The notes under the pieces were generated by a model that was given only the letters and a program-made list of their open reading frames with translations, ran no database searches and was not told the DNA's origin. DNA of 27,388 nt from a virus, in the IMG/VR virus record IMGVR_UViG_3300005288_000029, positions 1 to 27,388 of that record; one strand, 5' to 3'. Of the stretch, positions 8,723 to 14,499 are shown piece after piece; within the stretch, counting starts at the first letter, position 1; every line of letters begins with the position of its first letter. Made by a program: the position numbers and the translations under genes.

Positions 8723-9819
8723 TGGATCTTTATATTCTGGACGACCTTCTTCGCCGCATTGATATTGTCGATAAGTATGAATCGCTCATTTGGACCGAGC
8801 GGTGGGCTGCCTTTGGAGATTTCGAACTCGTCACTCGTGCGACTTGGACGAATCAAACCCTTCTGACCAAGGGAACGCGATTGTTCACAACTTCATCGGA
8901 AGGTCGCGTTATGGTCATCGATACTTGTAGTATCAAGGATGACGCGGAAGGGCGTTCTATGCTGACAGTTACCGGGAAGTCTTTGGAGTATATTCTCGAA
9001 GACCGAGTGGCTCGTCATAGCTTTGCTGATCTAACCTTAGCGCCTCGGTGGGCCATCACAGGCACACCGGGGGCTATCGTTAGGAGCATGTTTAAGGCTA
9101 TTTGTATAGACGGTATTCTGCATTCGAAGGATGTTATTCCCTTCATCAAGACTGGAACCATCCTTCCCCCCGATACAATCGCCGAGTCCGGGTCTGTTGT
9201 GAAGCGCGAATTCGAGCCCCAATCTCTATACAAAGCTATCCAAGATACTTGTAAAGAGTATGATCTAGGATTCGCACTTGTTCGTAATGCTGATAGATCA
9301 GAACTATATTTCGAAGTTTACTCCGGAAGCGATAGGACCTCGAATCAGCATGATATTCCATCTGTAGTGTTCAGCCCTGAGCTCGACAACTTGACGAACA
9401 TGTCCTCGGTATCGTCAAAGGCCGACTATAAGAATGTGGCATACGTATTTTCACCAAACGAGTCACTTGTTGTATACGGTCTCGGAGTAGATCCCTCGGC
9501 AGAAGGATTTGAGCGACGTGTCCTCGTAGTCAAGGTGGACAATGTACGCCAGAATGACAATGAAGACAAGTTGTCGATTACTGACATCCTTAAACGCAGA
9601 GGACTGGAAGCCCTGCAAGATCATAAGACAGTTACTGCATTTGATGGCGAGATTCCCAAATATGGCTATCAGTACAAACGCGATTACCGCCTAGGCGATA
9701 TTGTCGAGATGCGAAAAGCTGATGACGTCATCAAGTACATGCGTGTTACTGAACAGATCTTCATTTCCGATGCTGAGGGTGATCGTTCGTATCCGACGCT
9801 AGCAGTCGAAGCGTTCTGA
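8722..9819 (+). CDS. ReqiPepy6 Gp37-like minor tail protein
   Basis: The product has 365 residues. Its opening 'ILDDLLRRIDIVDKYESLIW' followed by ERWAAFGDFELV and the later 'GKSLEYILEDR' are characteristic of the siphovirus ReqiPepy6 Gp37-like family, found directly after Dit in many Gram-positive phages and thought to act at the tail tip (baseplate hub-like). The ATG overlaps the previous stop by one base. It is the last gene of the compact tail cluster; a 24-nt gap separates it from the next membrane protein. Family assignment is by recognisable motif; biochemical role is inferred. Confidence 0.85.
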   Translation: MDLYILDDLLRRIDIVDKYESLIWTERWAAFGDFELVTRATWTNQTLLTKGTRLFTTSSEGRVMVIDTCSIKDDAEGRSMLTVTGKSLEYILEDRVARHSFADLTLAPRWAITGTPGAIVRSMFKAICIDGILHSKDVIPFIKTGTILPPDTIAESGSVVKREFEPQSLYKAIQDTCKEYDLGFALVRNADRSELYFEVYSGSDRTSNQHDIPSVVFSPELDNLTNMSSVSSKADYKNVAYVFSPNESLVVYGLGVDPSAEGFERRVLVVKVDNVRQNDNEDKLSITDILKRRGLEALQDHKTVTAFDGEIPKYGYQYKRDYRLGDIVEMRKADDVIKYMRVTEQIFISDAEGDRSYPTLAVEAF

Positions 9820-9843
9820 AACTACCCAACCATAGGATGTAAC

Positions 9844-10272
9844 ATGCATAAACTTTTCAATACCCTACTCAAAGCTCCGTACAATGCTTACATGAAGATT
9901 GCTGAGCCTCGAGTAAGACGTCTTATCTACTTCTTCATCTACCTGCTTTTGGTCATCTCGGGAACCGGGGTAATCTTCAAACCGCCTGCAGCACTGGCAA
10001 ACATTCTAGGTGGACTAATCCTAGTCTATGTCTTGGCAGGCTTTATCGTTGTAGGGGCAACGGTATGTGCATTTTCGGTACTTCCCGGAATTTGGTGGTT
10101 TGAACGTGTGGGACTATACTCAATTGCAACGGGCATTGTCATGTATTCGGCAACCCTGCTGTTTCTTGGAGCTTCTACACTCGTAATCATCATCCCCTTG
10201 ATCGTCATTCTCCTTCTCACACTGCGCTGGTTGGATATTAAAGAGTTCTTGCTAGCGCCCAGAGAGGGGTAA
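9844..10272 (+). CDS. Four-helix membrane protein
   Basis: The product has 142 residues with four predicted membrane segments at about 27-45, 52-78, 90-110 and 112-128. The N-terminus is basic (MHKLFNTLLKAPYNAYMK) and a short polar C-terminal tail ends in LLAPREG. The ATG is preceded by AGGATG. It lies after the tail tip genes and before the coiled-coil protein and holin, so a role in lysis or in the membrane stage of infection is possible, but I recognise no family motif. It could be a second holin or an accessory membrane protein. Confidence 0.75.
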   Translation: MHKLFNTLLKAPYNAYMKIAEPRVRRLIYFFIYLLLVISGTGVIFKPPAALANILGGLILVYVLAGFIVVGATVCAFSVLPGIWWFERVGLYSIATGIVMYSATLLFLGASTLVIIIPLIVILLLTLRWLDIKEFLLAPREG

Positions 10273-10275
10273 TTC

Positions 10276-10581
10276 GTGGACGAAACCGCAAGGATGGTAG
10301 TCACCGTGTTGGGGACAGGTGGTGGTACAACACTACTAATAGCTTTTGCTAAAGGTTTCGGTAAATGGCGTTCTGGAGAAGCTCATCGTGAACAAGTACG
10401 GAACACATCTGCCGAAGCGCTACGTGTGAAAGCTATTGCGGACCGCGAGAAATCCGATAAAGAACGTGATAGAGCCGATGATCTACGACGTGAAGCAGAA
10501 GAGCATGTAGCTATGCTGCAGCGTCAAATTATTCTGCTCGGTGCAACACCTGTCAAACGCGAAACTGAACAATCAAAATAG
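10276..10581 (+). CDS. One-TM coiled-coil protein beside the holin
   Basis: The product has 101 residues and starts at GTG (GAGGGG about 8 nt upstream). Residues about 6-25 form a Gly/Thr-rich membrane segment. Residues about 35-90 are highly charged and heptad-like (Arg/Glu/Ala/Lys), a likely coiled coil, followed by a short tail. Small proteins of this shape are common in actinophages next to holins or tail genes and usually remain unnamed. It starts 4 nt after the previous stop and ends 9 nt before the holin, so the three are probably co-transcribed. A spanin-like or holin-modulating role would be a guess. Confidence 0.75.
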   Translation: MDETARMVVTVLGTGGGTTLLIAFAKGFGKWRSGEAHREQVRNTSAEALRVKAIADREKSDKERDRADDLRREAEEHVAMLQRQIILLGATPVKRETEQSK

Positions 10582-10590
10582 GAGTAATTT

Positions 10591-10977
10591 ATGGCTGAAC
10601 ATGAAGCCGTTGTTTCAAACTCAGGCCTTGTCCTGAGTGATGGCGTCTATGACTTTCTTCGGCAGCTTGTCGAGAAGGTCTTCCCGGGTCTTGGTGTGCT
10701 GTACGCAGCACTCGCTCAGATCTGGCACTGGGGCTACGAGTTCGAGGTCGGCGGAACGTTTGCCGCCCTCACCGTATTCGGTGGCTTGCTTCTGACTCTC
10801 TCTCGCAGGGGTCGGATCGTCGATCCATCGGTACCACCCGGTGGGTACGATGGTGCTGTGGTTGAAGACTCAATTGACGGACAGACGGTCCTCCGAGTCG
10901 ACCTCAGCGATGAATCCGCAGCAGACCTGTTGAACAAGAAGCAGCTCGTCATCAAAGGGTATGATGTGACCGCCTGA
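10591..10977 (+). CDS. Probable holin (Dp-1-like family)
   Basis: The product has 128 residues. Residues about 18-73 match the layout of Dp-1-type holins: a helix 'DFLRQLVEKVFPGLGVLYAA', the turn LAQIWHWGYEFEVGGT, then a second helix with FGGLLLTLS ending in a basic cluster. An unusually long acidic C-terminal tail (75-128, VVEDSIDGQTVLRVDLSDES and on) adds about 50 residues to the normal holin length. The SD is AGGAG, 7-8 nt before ATG. A holin would permeabilise the membrane and release an endolysin, but no endolysin gene is in this window. Its end lies just before the first array promoter. Confidence 0.65.
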   Translation: MAEHEAVVSNSGLVLSDGVYDFLRQLVEKVFPGLGVLYAALAQIWHWGYEFEVGGTFAALTVFGGLLLTLSRRGRIVDPSVPPGGYDGAVVEDSIDGQTVLRVDLSDESAADLLNKKQLVIKGYDVTA

Positions 10978-10984
10978 TTAGCGG

Positions 10985-11014
10985 TCGCAAGTAAAACATG
11001 TATTATAATGAGAA
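10985..11014 (+). promoter_or_regulatory. Array promoter 1
   Basis: TCGCA at 10985, ACA at 10996-10998 and TATAAT at 11004-11009, followed by GAGAAC. It starts 7 nt after the holin stop and drives the 94-aa gene at 11033. Confidence 0.75.
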
Positions 11015-11032
11015 CTCTTGAAAGGAGAAATC

Positions 11033-11317
11033 ATGTTTAAAAAAGACACCAACACTGCCGGACTCGAAAAGGTCATTGGCCTTGTAACTGCCGAACTCGA
11101 AAAGGCCACGCCCGGTACTGAAGAGTTTGCCAAGATTGCTGAACAGCTTGAACGCCTCAACAAGATCGCCTCCACACGGAAGAGCGAACCTGTTAGCGCA
11201 AACGCTATCATCGCAGTCATCGGCAACCTCCTCGGTATCGGACTGATCATCAGAACAGAACAGTTCAATGTCATCACCACGAAAGCCATTGGCTTTGTTG
11301 GTAAATTCCGATCTTAA
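11033..11317 (+). CDS. One-TM conserved phage protein (94 aa)
   Basis: The start is ATG 11033, 9 nt after a GAAAGGAG ribosome binding site; a TTG at 11018 would place the RBS inside the gene and is rejected. Residues 9-50 are helical and charged. Residues about 57-73 (AIIAVIGNLLGIGLII) form a membrane segment, followed by 'FNVITTKAIGFVGK'. I have seen the combination GNLLGI then NV(I/V)T.KA(L/I)GFV in unnamed proteins of other Gram-positive phages. It is the first array unit, directly after the holin. Function unknown; a membrane anchor or assembly factor is possible. Confidence 0.8.
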   Translation: MFKKDTNTAGLEKVIGLVTAELEKATPGTEEFAKIAEQLERLNKIASTRKSEPVSANAIIAVIGNLLGIGLIIRTEQFNVITTKAIGFVGKFRS

Positions 11318-11354
11318 CATGACCCCATCTTAATACAGAACATCAAAATAGGAG

Positions 11355-11399
11355 CCGTGTGTAAGGATTAAAAACCCTTACACACGGTTTCTTATTTTT
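11355..11399 (+). terminator. Terminator of array unit 1
   Basis: A perfect 12-bp stem (CCGTGTGTAAGG at 11355-11366, complement at 11376-11387) with a 9-nt A-rich loop is followed by TTTCTTATTTTT. Its stem and loop differ from those of all the later array terminators. Confidence 0.88.
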
Positions 11400-11460
11400 G
11401 TCTACATGCCCTCCTTTTCTTTCCCAAAAAATGCCCGGGGGGAATTCCTGACAAAACAAT

Positions 11461-11490
11461 TCGCAGGGTTTACACGGGGTATAGTGAGAA
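11461..11490 (+). promoter_or_regulatory. Array promoter 2
   Basis: TCGCA at 11461, ACA at 11472-11474 and TATAGT at 11480-11485, then GAGAAC. It drives the 69-aa gene at 11513. The spacer ends in GGGG rather than the usual CC. Confidence 0.8.
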
Positions 11491-11512
11491 CCCCTACTAA
11501 CAAAGGAACCCC

Positions 11513-11722
11513 ATGAAAAAGTTTAAGAAATCTTACATCAAAGTCGAAGACCTCCGGTCCGATGACCACATCAAGGTTGCTGGAATCTTGTACCGCGTTA
11601 ACCGAATCGAAATTATCGGTGACGCGTACCTGATCCAGTTCCGAAATGTACGTCGTCCGCTCGTGCCGGGTCTGCTGACCTTCGAGAAGAATACCCTTAT
11701 GACCATCTGGAACCCGAAGTAA
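11513..11722 (+). CDS. Small beta-rich protein (69 aa)
   Basis: ATG follows an AAAGGAAC ribosome binding site. The basic start MKKFKKSYIK is followed by 'VEDLRSDDHIKVAGILYRVN', alternating beta segments and no membrane segment. The layout (D-x-I, short hairpin, Y/W-x-V, hydrophobic strand) resembles the 69-aa product of the gene at 13982 and suggests a small SH3-like barrel, possibly nucleic-acid or peptide binding. Identity between the two is low, so paralogy is only suggested. Own promoter and terminator. Confidence 0.75.
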   Translation: MKKFKKSYIKVEDLRSDDHIKVAGILYRVNRIEIIGDAYLIQFRNVRRPLVPGLLTFEKNTLMTIWNPK

Positions 11723-11730
11723 CCCTCAAG

Positions 11731-11761
11731 CTAGGAGAGCCTACAAGCCCTCCTAGTTTTT
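11731..11761 (+). terminator. Terminator of array unit 2
   Basis: Stem CTAGGAG/CTCCTAG (7 bp, 11731-11737 and 11750-11756), 12-nt loop AGCCTACAAGCC, then TTTTT. This is a G-C version of a stem that is A-T in most other units. Confidence 0.85.
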
Positions 11762-11763
11762 CC

Positions 11764-11793
11764 TCGCAGAAATTACAAGGGATATTATGAGAA
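11764..11793 (+). promoter_or_regulatory. Array promoter 3
   Basis: TCGCA at 11764, ACA at 11775-11777 and TATTAT at 11783-11788, then GAGAAG. It is the only copy with TATTAT. It drives the 73-aa gene at 11825. Confidence 0.75.
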
Positions 11794-11824
11794 GAAACAC
11801 TACAATTTTAAGGAATCAAAAACC

Positions 11825-12046
11825 ATGAAAGCTATTGAAAACACCTTCAACGCCATTGCAATCGCACTCGCCGTTGTCATCATCACTATCGCAACCCTCT
11901 TTATCGCCAATGGCGGTACAGTAAAGGTATACGAGAAGTCGCTGGTGAACAACGTCGCAGTGCCCCTCCACGCAATGATTGATGGAAAACAGCACCACAT
12001 GTTTGAAAACCCGAATGTCATTCTCGACATCAGCTACAACAAGTAG
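11825..12046 (+). CDS. One-TM small protein (73 aa)
   Basis: The ATG follows TTAAGGAATCAAAAACC, a weaker RBS than in the other units and about 9 nt from the start. A membrane helix spans about residues 10-28 (AIAIALAVVIITIATLFIA), followed by a 45-residue polar domain with KQHHMFENP. The N-terminus is short and likely cytoplasmic, so the C-terminal domain may be outside the cell. No family recognised. Single-gene transcription unit with its own terminator. Confidence 0.75.
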   Translation: MKAIENTFNAIAIALAVVIITIATLFIANGGTVKVYEKSLVNNVAVPLHAMIDGKQHHMFENPNVILDISYNK

Positions 12047-12051
12047 CATAG

Positions 12052-12080
12052 ATGGGAATCCCACACGGATTCTCATTTTT
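12052..12080 (+). terminator. Terminator of array unit 3
   Basis: Stem ATGGGAATCC paired with GGATTCTCAT (12052-12061, 12067-12076; 10 bp, one G-T), loop CACAC, then a T-tract that overlaps the stem end. Confidence 0.82.
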
Positions 12081-12083
12081 GTC

Positions 12084-12113
12084 TCGCATAATTTACAAGG
12101 GGTATAGTGAGAA
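12084..12113 (+). promoter_or_regulatory. Array promoter 4
   Basis: TCGCA at 12084, ACA at 12095-12097 and TATAGT at 12103-12108, then GAGAAG. It drives the 31-aa gene at 12139. Confidence 0.8.
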
Positions 12114-12138
12114 GTTAACCACTATGAAAGGTACTACA

Positions 12139-12234
12139 TTGACTCAGAACCAGAACGATAACATCCTCCTGCACCTCGAATGGGAAACCAAATTCGCTGC
12201 AGCAGTTGTTACCGCCGGTATGACCAAGAAGTAA
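12139..12234 (+). CDS. 31-residue microprotein, TTG start
   Basis: The start TTG 12139 is chosen because GAAAGG lies 7 nt upstream, the spacing seen in sister units. An ATG at 12124 overlaps that RBS in the same frame and would give 36 residues. The sequence begins MTQNQNDNILLHLEWETKF and ends with a short hydrophobic patch and KK. It has its own promoter and terminator, which argues that it is expressed despite its size. No family recognised. Confidence 0.6.
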   Translation: MTQNQNDNILLHLEWETKFAAAVVTAGMTKK

Positions 12235-12254
12235 CTACTAGCAATACCCCTCAA

Positions 12255-12285
12255 TTAGGAGAGCCTACAAGCCCTTCTAATTTTT
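12255..12285 (+). terminator. Terminator of array unit 4
   Basis: Stem TTAGGAG/CTTCTAA (7 bp with one G-T; 12255-12261, 12274-12280), loop AGCCTACAAGCC, then TTTTT leading directly into the next TCGCA. Confidence 0.85.
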
Positions 12286-12314
12286 CGCACATTTTACATG
12301 TCCTATAGTGAGAA
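12285..12314 (+). promoter_or_regulatory. Array promoter 5
   Basis: TCGCA at 12285, ACA at 12296-12298 and TATAGT at 12304-12309, then GAGAAT. It drives the 75-aa gene at 12340. Confidence 0.8.
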
Positions 12315-12339
12315 TTAACCCCTAGAAAGGATCATTAAA

Positions 12340-12567
12340 ATGACCGAAACTGTTAACGTCCCGTACCTGTACATGGAGACGCTCACGCTCATTAACCGCA
12401 CCGAAGAACGCCTTCTGGACTCCCCCAATCCCATCACCCGATCGGATCTCAAGGAGCTCGGACTGCTTCACCGGAAAGCGGCTAACTACCGTGAGTCGAT
12501 CTTCAAGTCTTGGAATCGAGCCGAAAAGCCCAAAACGTCATTCTTTAAGAAACTATTCTGGATCTAA
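12340..12567 (+). CDS. Small helical protein (75 aa)
   Basis: The ATG follows AGAAAGGATCATTAAA. No membrane segment. It is mostly helical and charged ('METLTLINRTEERLLDSPNP', then 'SDLKELGLLHRKAANYRES') with a basic-aromatic C-terminus 'TSFFKKLFWI'. The 89-aa product of the gene at 13137 has a comparable layout and ends 'LKKTFWQKLLRK', so the two may be diverged copies. The amphipathic C-terminus could contact membrane. Function unknown. Confidence 0.75.
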   Translation: MTETVNVPYLYMETLTLINRTEERLLDSPNPITRSDLKELGLLHRKAANYRESIFKSWNRAEKPKTSFFKKLFWI

Positions 12568-12574
12568 TATCCAG

Positions 12575-12605
12575 CTAGAAGAGCCTACAAGCCCTTCTAG
12601 TTTTT
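12575..12605 (+). terminator. Terminator of array unit 5
   Basis: Stem CTAGAAG/CTTCTAG (12575-12581, 12594-12600), loop AGCCTACAAGCC, then TTTTT. Confidence 0.85.
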
Positions 12606-12606
12606 C

Positions 12607-12636
12607 TCGCAAGAATTACACACATTATAATGAGAA
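12607..12636 (+). promoter_or_regulatory. Array promoter 6
   Basis: TCGCA at 12607, ACA at 12618-12620 and TATAAT at 12626-12631, then GAGAAG. It drives the 59-aa gene at 12664. Confidence 0.8.
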
Positions 12637-12663
12637 GTTAACCCCCTATTAAGGAGTAATATC

Positions 12664-12843
12664 ATGACTGCACGCCCCAACCGCGCTGTCCGCACTCTCG
12701 CCTCCATCGTCCTGATCCCCAAGATCGCACTGGATCTGCCCAAAGCAGCCATCCAAAGCGTCAAGGATTTCAACGAAGATGTTCGCGAAGAGGTGGACTT
12801 CCGCAAGAAGCTTGCCACTGAATATGCCCGCAACAAGGCTTAA
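12664..12843 (+). CDS. Small protein (59 aa)
   Basis: The ATG follows AAGGAGTAATATC. The sequence is MTARPNRAVRTLASIVLIPK, then a short hydrophobic to amphipathic part and a charged helix 'VKDFNEDVREEVDFRKK'. The hydrophobic part (about 11-30) is interrupted by K20, D24 and K27, so it is not a convincing transmembrane helix; peripheral membrane binding is possible. Codon use is GC-rich like its neighbours. Own promoter and terminator. No family recognised. Confidence 0.72.
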   Translation: MTARPNRAVRTLASIVLIPKIALDLPKAAIQSVKDFNEDVREEVDFRKKLATEYARNKA

Positions 12844-12850
12844 CCCCAAA

Positions 12851-12880
12851 ATGAGAATCCCACAAAGATTCTCATTTTTT
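12851..12880 (+). terminator. Terminator of array unit 6
   Basis: Stem ATGAGAATC/GATTCTCAT (12851-12859, 12867-12875), loop CCACAAA, then TTTTTT. The flanking AAA can extend the stem into the T-tract. The same stem and loop recur at 14419. Confidence 0.85.
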
Positions 12881-12909
12881 CGCACGATAAACATGCCCTA
12901 TAATGAGAA
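12880..12909 (+). promoter_or_regulatory. Array promoter 7
   Basis: TCGCA at 12880, ACA at 12891-12893 and TATAAT at 12899-12904, then GAGAAG. It drives the 32-aa gene at 12935. Confidence 0.8.
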
Positions 12910-12934
12910 GATAATCCCTATGAAAGGATCTACC

Positions 12935-13033
12935 ATGTTTAAGAACGCCCTCGCCCTGCCCATTCGCTTTGTTGCTAATATCAAAGCCCGAATCGAACAG
13001 CAGCGAACCCTCGTAAACATCATGACCGACTAG
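12935..13033 (+). CDS. 32-residue microprotein
   Basis: The ATG follows GAAAGGATCTACC, the standard array leader. The product MFKNALALPIRFVANIKARI continues with a short polar end (VNIMTD last). It looks like one amphipathic basic helix. It has its own promoter and terminator. A longer reading from an upstream ATG in another unit's position would run across the promoter and is rejected. Function unknown. Confidence 0.62.
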   Translation: MFKNALALPIRFVANIKARIEQQRTLVNIMTD

Positions 13034-13045
13034 CACTATCACCCG

Positions 13046-13076
13046 AATGAGGGGCCCCACAAGGCCTCTTATTTTT
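13046..13076 (+). terminator. Terminator of array unit 7
   Basis: Stem AATGAGGGGCC/GGCCTCTTATT (11 bp with two G-T pairs; 13046-13056, 13063-13073), loop CCACAA, then a T-tract. Confidence 0.85.
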
Positions 13077-13082
13077 GCCTTT

Positions 13083-13112
13083 TCGTAGGATCTACATGTC
13101 CTATAGTGAGAA
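13083..13112 (+). promoter_or_regulatory. Array promoter 8
   Basis: TCGTA (variant) at 13083, ACA at 13094-13096 and TATAGT at 13102-13107, then GAGAAC. It drives the 89-aa gene at 13137. Confidence 0.78.
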
Positions 13113-13136
13113 CTAACCCCTATGAAAGGATTTACT

Positions 13137-13406
13137 ATGAACACGTCAACCAAAGCATTCGATGCCAATTGGGAACGCCGTAGAGATGTCGTCCTCGCAC
13201 TCGCTGAAGCTGAAGAGCTTATGCTGCACTATGCAAAGAAAGATGAAAACCACCCCTTGTTGGGTAGTTGTCAGATTCGTGTTGTAGAGTGGCAGTATAC
13301 ACTCTATCAGCTTAATAAGGAGTTCGAAGCGATGATTACCTACAGCGTCGACCAAGGCATACCAATGCTGAAGAAGACATTCTGGCAGAAACTGCTAAGG
13401 AAGTAA
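13137..13406 (+). CDS. Small helical protein (89 aa)
   Basis: The start ATG 13137 lies 7 nt after GAAAGG; the in-frame ATG 13122 overlaps that RBS. It is a soluble, mainly helical protein: 'NWERRRDVVLALAEAEELML', then 'VVEWQYTLYQLNKEFEAM', ending with 'MLKKTFWQKLLRK'. Its layout and basic-aromatic tail resemble the 75-aa product at 12340. One Cys (about residue 45) is present. No known family. Own promoter and terminator. Confidence 0.78.
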   Translation: MNTSTKAFDANWERRRDVVLALAEAEELMLHYAKKDENHPLLGSCQIRVVEWQYTLYQLNKEFEAMITYSVDQGIPMLKKTFWQKLLRK

Positions 13407-13410
13407 TCGA

Positions 13411-13441
13411 AATAGGAGGCCTACAAAGCCTTCTATTTTTT
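13411..13441 (+). terminator. Terminator of array unit 8
   Basis: Stem AATAGGAGGC/GCCTTCTATT (10 bp with one G-T; 13411-13420, 13428-13437), loop CTACAAA, then T-tract. Confidence 0.85.
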
Positions 13442-13470
13442 CGCAGGGATAACATATCCTATAGTGAGAA
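13441..13470 (+). promoter_or_regulatory. Array promoter 9
   Basis: TCGCA at 13441, ACA at 13452-13454 and TATAGT at 13460-13465, then GAGAAC. It drives the 37-aa gene at 13489. Confidence 0.8.
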
Positions 13471-13488
13471 CCCTACGAAAGGAAATAT

Positions 13489-13602
13489 ATGAGTAAAGTC
13501 AAGACATACTATCAACAACACAAGAACGATTTTGTAACAATCGAAGTCTACCTTCTGTTCGTAGCTAGTCTATCTGCCTTCGCATATATCGCTGTACAAT
13601 AA
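13489..13602 (+). CDS. 37-residue one-TM microprotein
   Basis: The ATG follows GAAAGGAAATAT. The polar, basic N-terminus MSKVKTYYQQHKNDF is followed by a membrane helix at about 17-36 (IEVYLLFVASLSAFAYIAV) that ends one residue before the C-terminus. By the positive-inside rule the N-terminus should be cytoplasmic. Own promoter and terminator. Such short membrane proteins may be regulators of larger membrane complexes, but no function can be read here. Confidence 0.7.
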   Translation: MSKVKTYYQQHKNDFVTIEVYLLFVASLSAFAYIAVQ

Positions 13603-13610
13603 GTTCCAAG

Positions 13611-13643
13611 AATAGGAGAGCCTACAAGCCCTCCTATTTTTTT
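13611..13643 (+). terminator. Terminator of array unit 9
   Basis: Stem AATAGGAG/CTCCTATT (8 bp; 13611-13618, 13631-13638), loop AGCCTACAAGCC, then a long T-tract. Compared with units 2 and 5 the stem pairs have changed on both sides. Confidence 0.85.
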
Positions 13644-13672
13644 CGCACGCATTACACACCCTATAGTGAGAA
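13643..13672 (+). promoter_or_regulatory. Array promoter 10
   Basis: TCGCA at 13643, ACA at 13654-13656 and TATAGT at 13662-13667, then GAGAAC. It drives the 65-aa gene at 13693. Confidence 0.8.
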
Positions 13673-13692
13673 CCCCTATGAAAGGAAATATC

Positions 13693-13890
13693 ATGACATC
13701 CCCCCTTATCGTTGAACTCGAAAAGGCTACTGACGACGAAATTAAAGTCGCGAGTAACAAGATGGCTAAGCTCCTCACCATGAAAATCGTCATTGGTGTG
13801 GTCGCTAGCGTCATCGTACACTTCGCCTCCGAAGCAATCGTCGGTGCCATCGAAAACCGAAAGAATGACCATGAACTAACCGAAGAATAG
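13693..13890 (+). CDS. One-TM small protein (65 aa)
   Basis: The start ATG 13693 lies 8 nt after GAAAGG. An in-frame GTG inside the promoter at 13666 is rejected. The acidic N-terminus (VELEKATDDEIKVASNK) leads to a membrane helix at about 30-52 (KIVIGVVASVIVHFASEAIV) and a charged tail ENRKNDHELTEE. The N-terminal 'ELEKAT..E' resembles part of the 94-aa protein at 11033, but that may be chance. Own promoter and terminator. Confidence 0.76.
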   Translation: MTSPLIVELEKATDDEIKVASNKMAKLLTMKIVIGVVASVIVHFASEAIVGAIENRKNDHELTEE

Positions 13891-13899
13891 CCCCTCAAG

Positions 13900-13930
13900 C
13901 TAGAAGAGCCTACAAGCCCTTCTAGTTTTT
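13900..13930 (+). terminator. Terminator of array unit 10
   Basis: Stem CTAGAAG/CTTCTAG (13900-13906, 13919-13925), loop AGCCTACAAGCC, then TTTTT running into the next TCGCA. Confidence 0.85.
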
Positions 13931-13959
13931 CGCACTCAATACATGCCTTATAGTGAAAC
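13930..13959 (+). promoter_or_regulatory. Array promoter 11
   Basis: TCGCA at 13930, ACA at 13941-13943 and TATAGT at 13949-13954. The following bases are GAAAC rather than GAGAA. It drives the 69-aa gene at 13982. Confidence 0.76.
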
Positions 13960-13981
13960 CCACCACTATGAAAGGCATATG

Positions 13982-14191
13982 ATGAACTCTACTATTGAAG
14001 TTCCCGCTATCGACATTCTTATTGGAGACACTATTGAATTTAATCACAAAGTTTGGACAGTCACATTCGTAACATTAGTACGAGGCACAATTGTCGAAAT
14101 TTCAGTTAAAGAAAAAGGTCTTCATGCCAGAATGACTCGTGAGGACAAATTAATGGTTCACAAAAACGCCACCGTAACCAAGGTGAACTAA
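13982..14191 (+). CDS. Small beta-rich protein (69 aa), possible SH3-like barrel
   Basis: Two adjacent in-frame ATGs occur at 13979 and 13982; the second has the better distance (6 nt) from GAAAGG. No membrane segment. 'VPAIDILIGDTIEFNHKVW' followed by 'TVTFVTLVRGTIVEISV' suggests five or so beta strands; the tail has 'MTREDKLMVHKNATV'. The layout is like that of the 69-aa product at 11513. This gene is more AT-rich than its neighbours (ATT, GAA and AAA codons), a possible sign of separate origin. Own promoter and terminator. Confidence 0.75.
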   Translation: MNSTIEVPAIDILIGDTIEFNHKVWTVTFVTLVRGTIVEISVKEKGLHARMTREDKLMVHKNATVTKVN

Positions 14192-14192
14192 T

Positions 14193-14223
14193 GAGGAGGC
14201 CCTAACAAGGCCTTCTCTTTTTT
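14193..14223 (+). terminator. Terminator of array unit 11
   Basis: Stem GAGGAGGCC/GGCCTTCTC (9 bp with one G-T; 14193-14201, 14209-14217), loop CTAACAA, then TTTTTT. Confidence 0.85.
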
Positions 14224-14225
14224 AT

Positions 14226-14255
14226 TCGCAAGATTTACACATCCTATAGTGAGAA
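14226..14255 (+). promoter_or_regulatory. Array promoter 12
   Basis: TCGCA at 14226, ACA at 14237-14239 and TATAGT at 14245-14250, then GAGAAC. It drives the 43-aa gene at 14279. Confidence 0.8.
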
Positions 14256-14278
14256 CCCCTACTATCAAAGGAACTACC

Positions 14279-14410
14279 ATGCTCAGAAAATACTCTGTTT
14301 GGAATTTCATCCTCGATGCCCTACTCGTCCTGATCACAGGAGGATTCTGGTTCATCTGGATTGGAATTCGTGAACTCCGTAATCTGGCAAATAGCCGCCA
14401 CCGCTACTAG
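14279..14410 (+). CDS. 43-residue one-TM microprotein
   Basis: The ATG follows CAAAGGAACTACC. The sequence has a basic start (MLRKYSVWN), a membrane helix at about 10-30 with the motif LITGGFWFIWIGI, and a basic tail (RELRNLANSRHRY). The pattern D-x-x-L-x-x-x-T-GG-x-W-x-x-W-x-x-IR is familiar from short unnamed membrane proteins of actinobacteria and their phages. Own promoter and terminator. Function unknown. Confidence 0.75.
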   Translation: MLRKYSVWNFILDALLVLITGGFWFIWIGIRELRNLANSRHRY

Positions 14411-14418
14411 CCCCTCAG

Positions 14419-14448
14419 ATGAGAATCCCACAAAGATTCTCATTTTTT
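14419..14448 (+). terminator. Terminator of array unit 12
   Basis: Stem ATGAGAATC/GATTCTCAT (14419-14427, 14435-14443), loop CCACAAA, then TTTTTT; same stem and loop as at 12851. Confidence 0.85.
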
Positions 14449-14477
14449 CGCTAGAATAACACACCCTATAGTGAGAA
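14448..14477 (+). promoter_or_regulatory. Array promoter 13
   Basis: TCGCT (variant) at 14448, ACA at 14459-14461 and TATAGT at 14467-14472, then GAGAAC. It drives the 85-aa gene at 14500. Confidence 0.78.
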
Positions 14478-14499
14478 CCCCTACTAACAAAGGAACACT

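Noticed and set aside
9844-10977. Complete lysis cassette with endolysin
   Set aside because: Only membrane proteins and a holin-like protein are seen; no amidase, lysozyme, CHAP or peptidase motif occurs here or elsewhere in the window.
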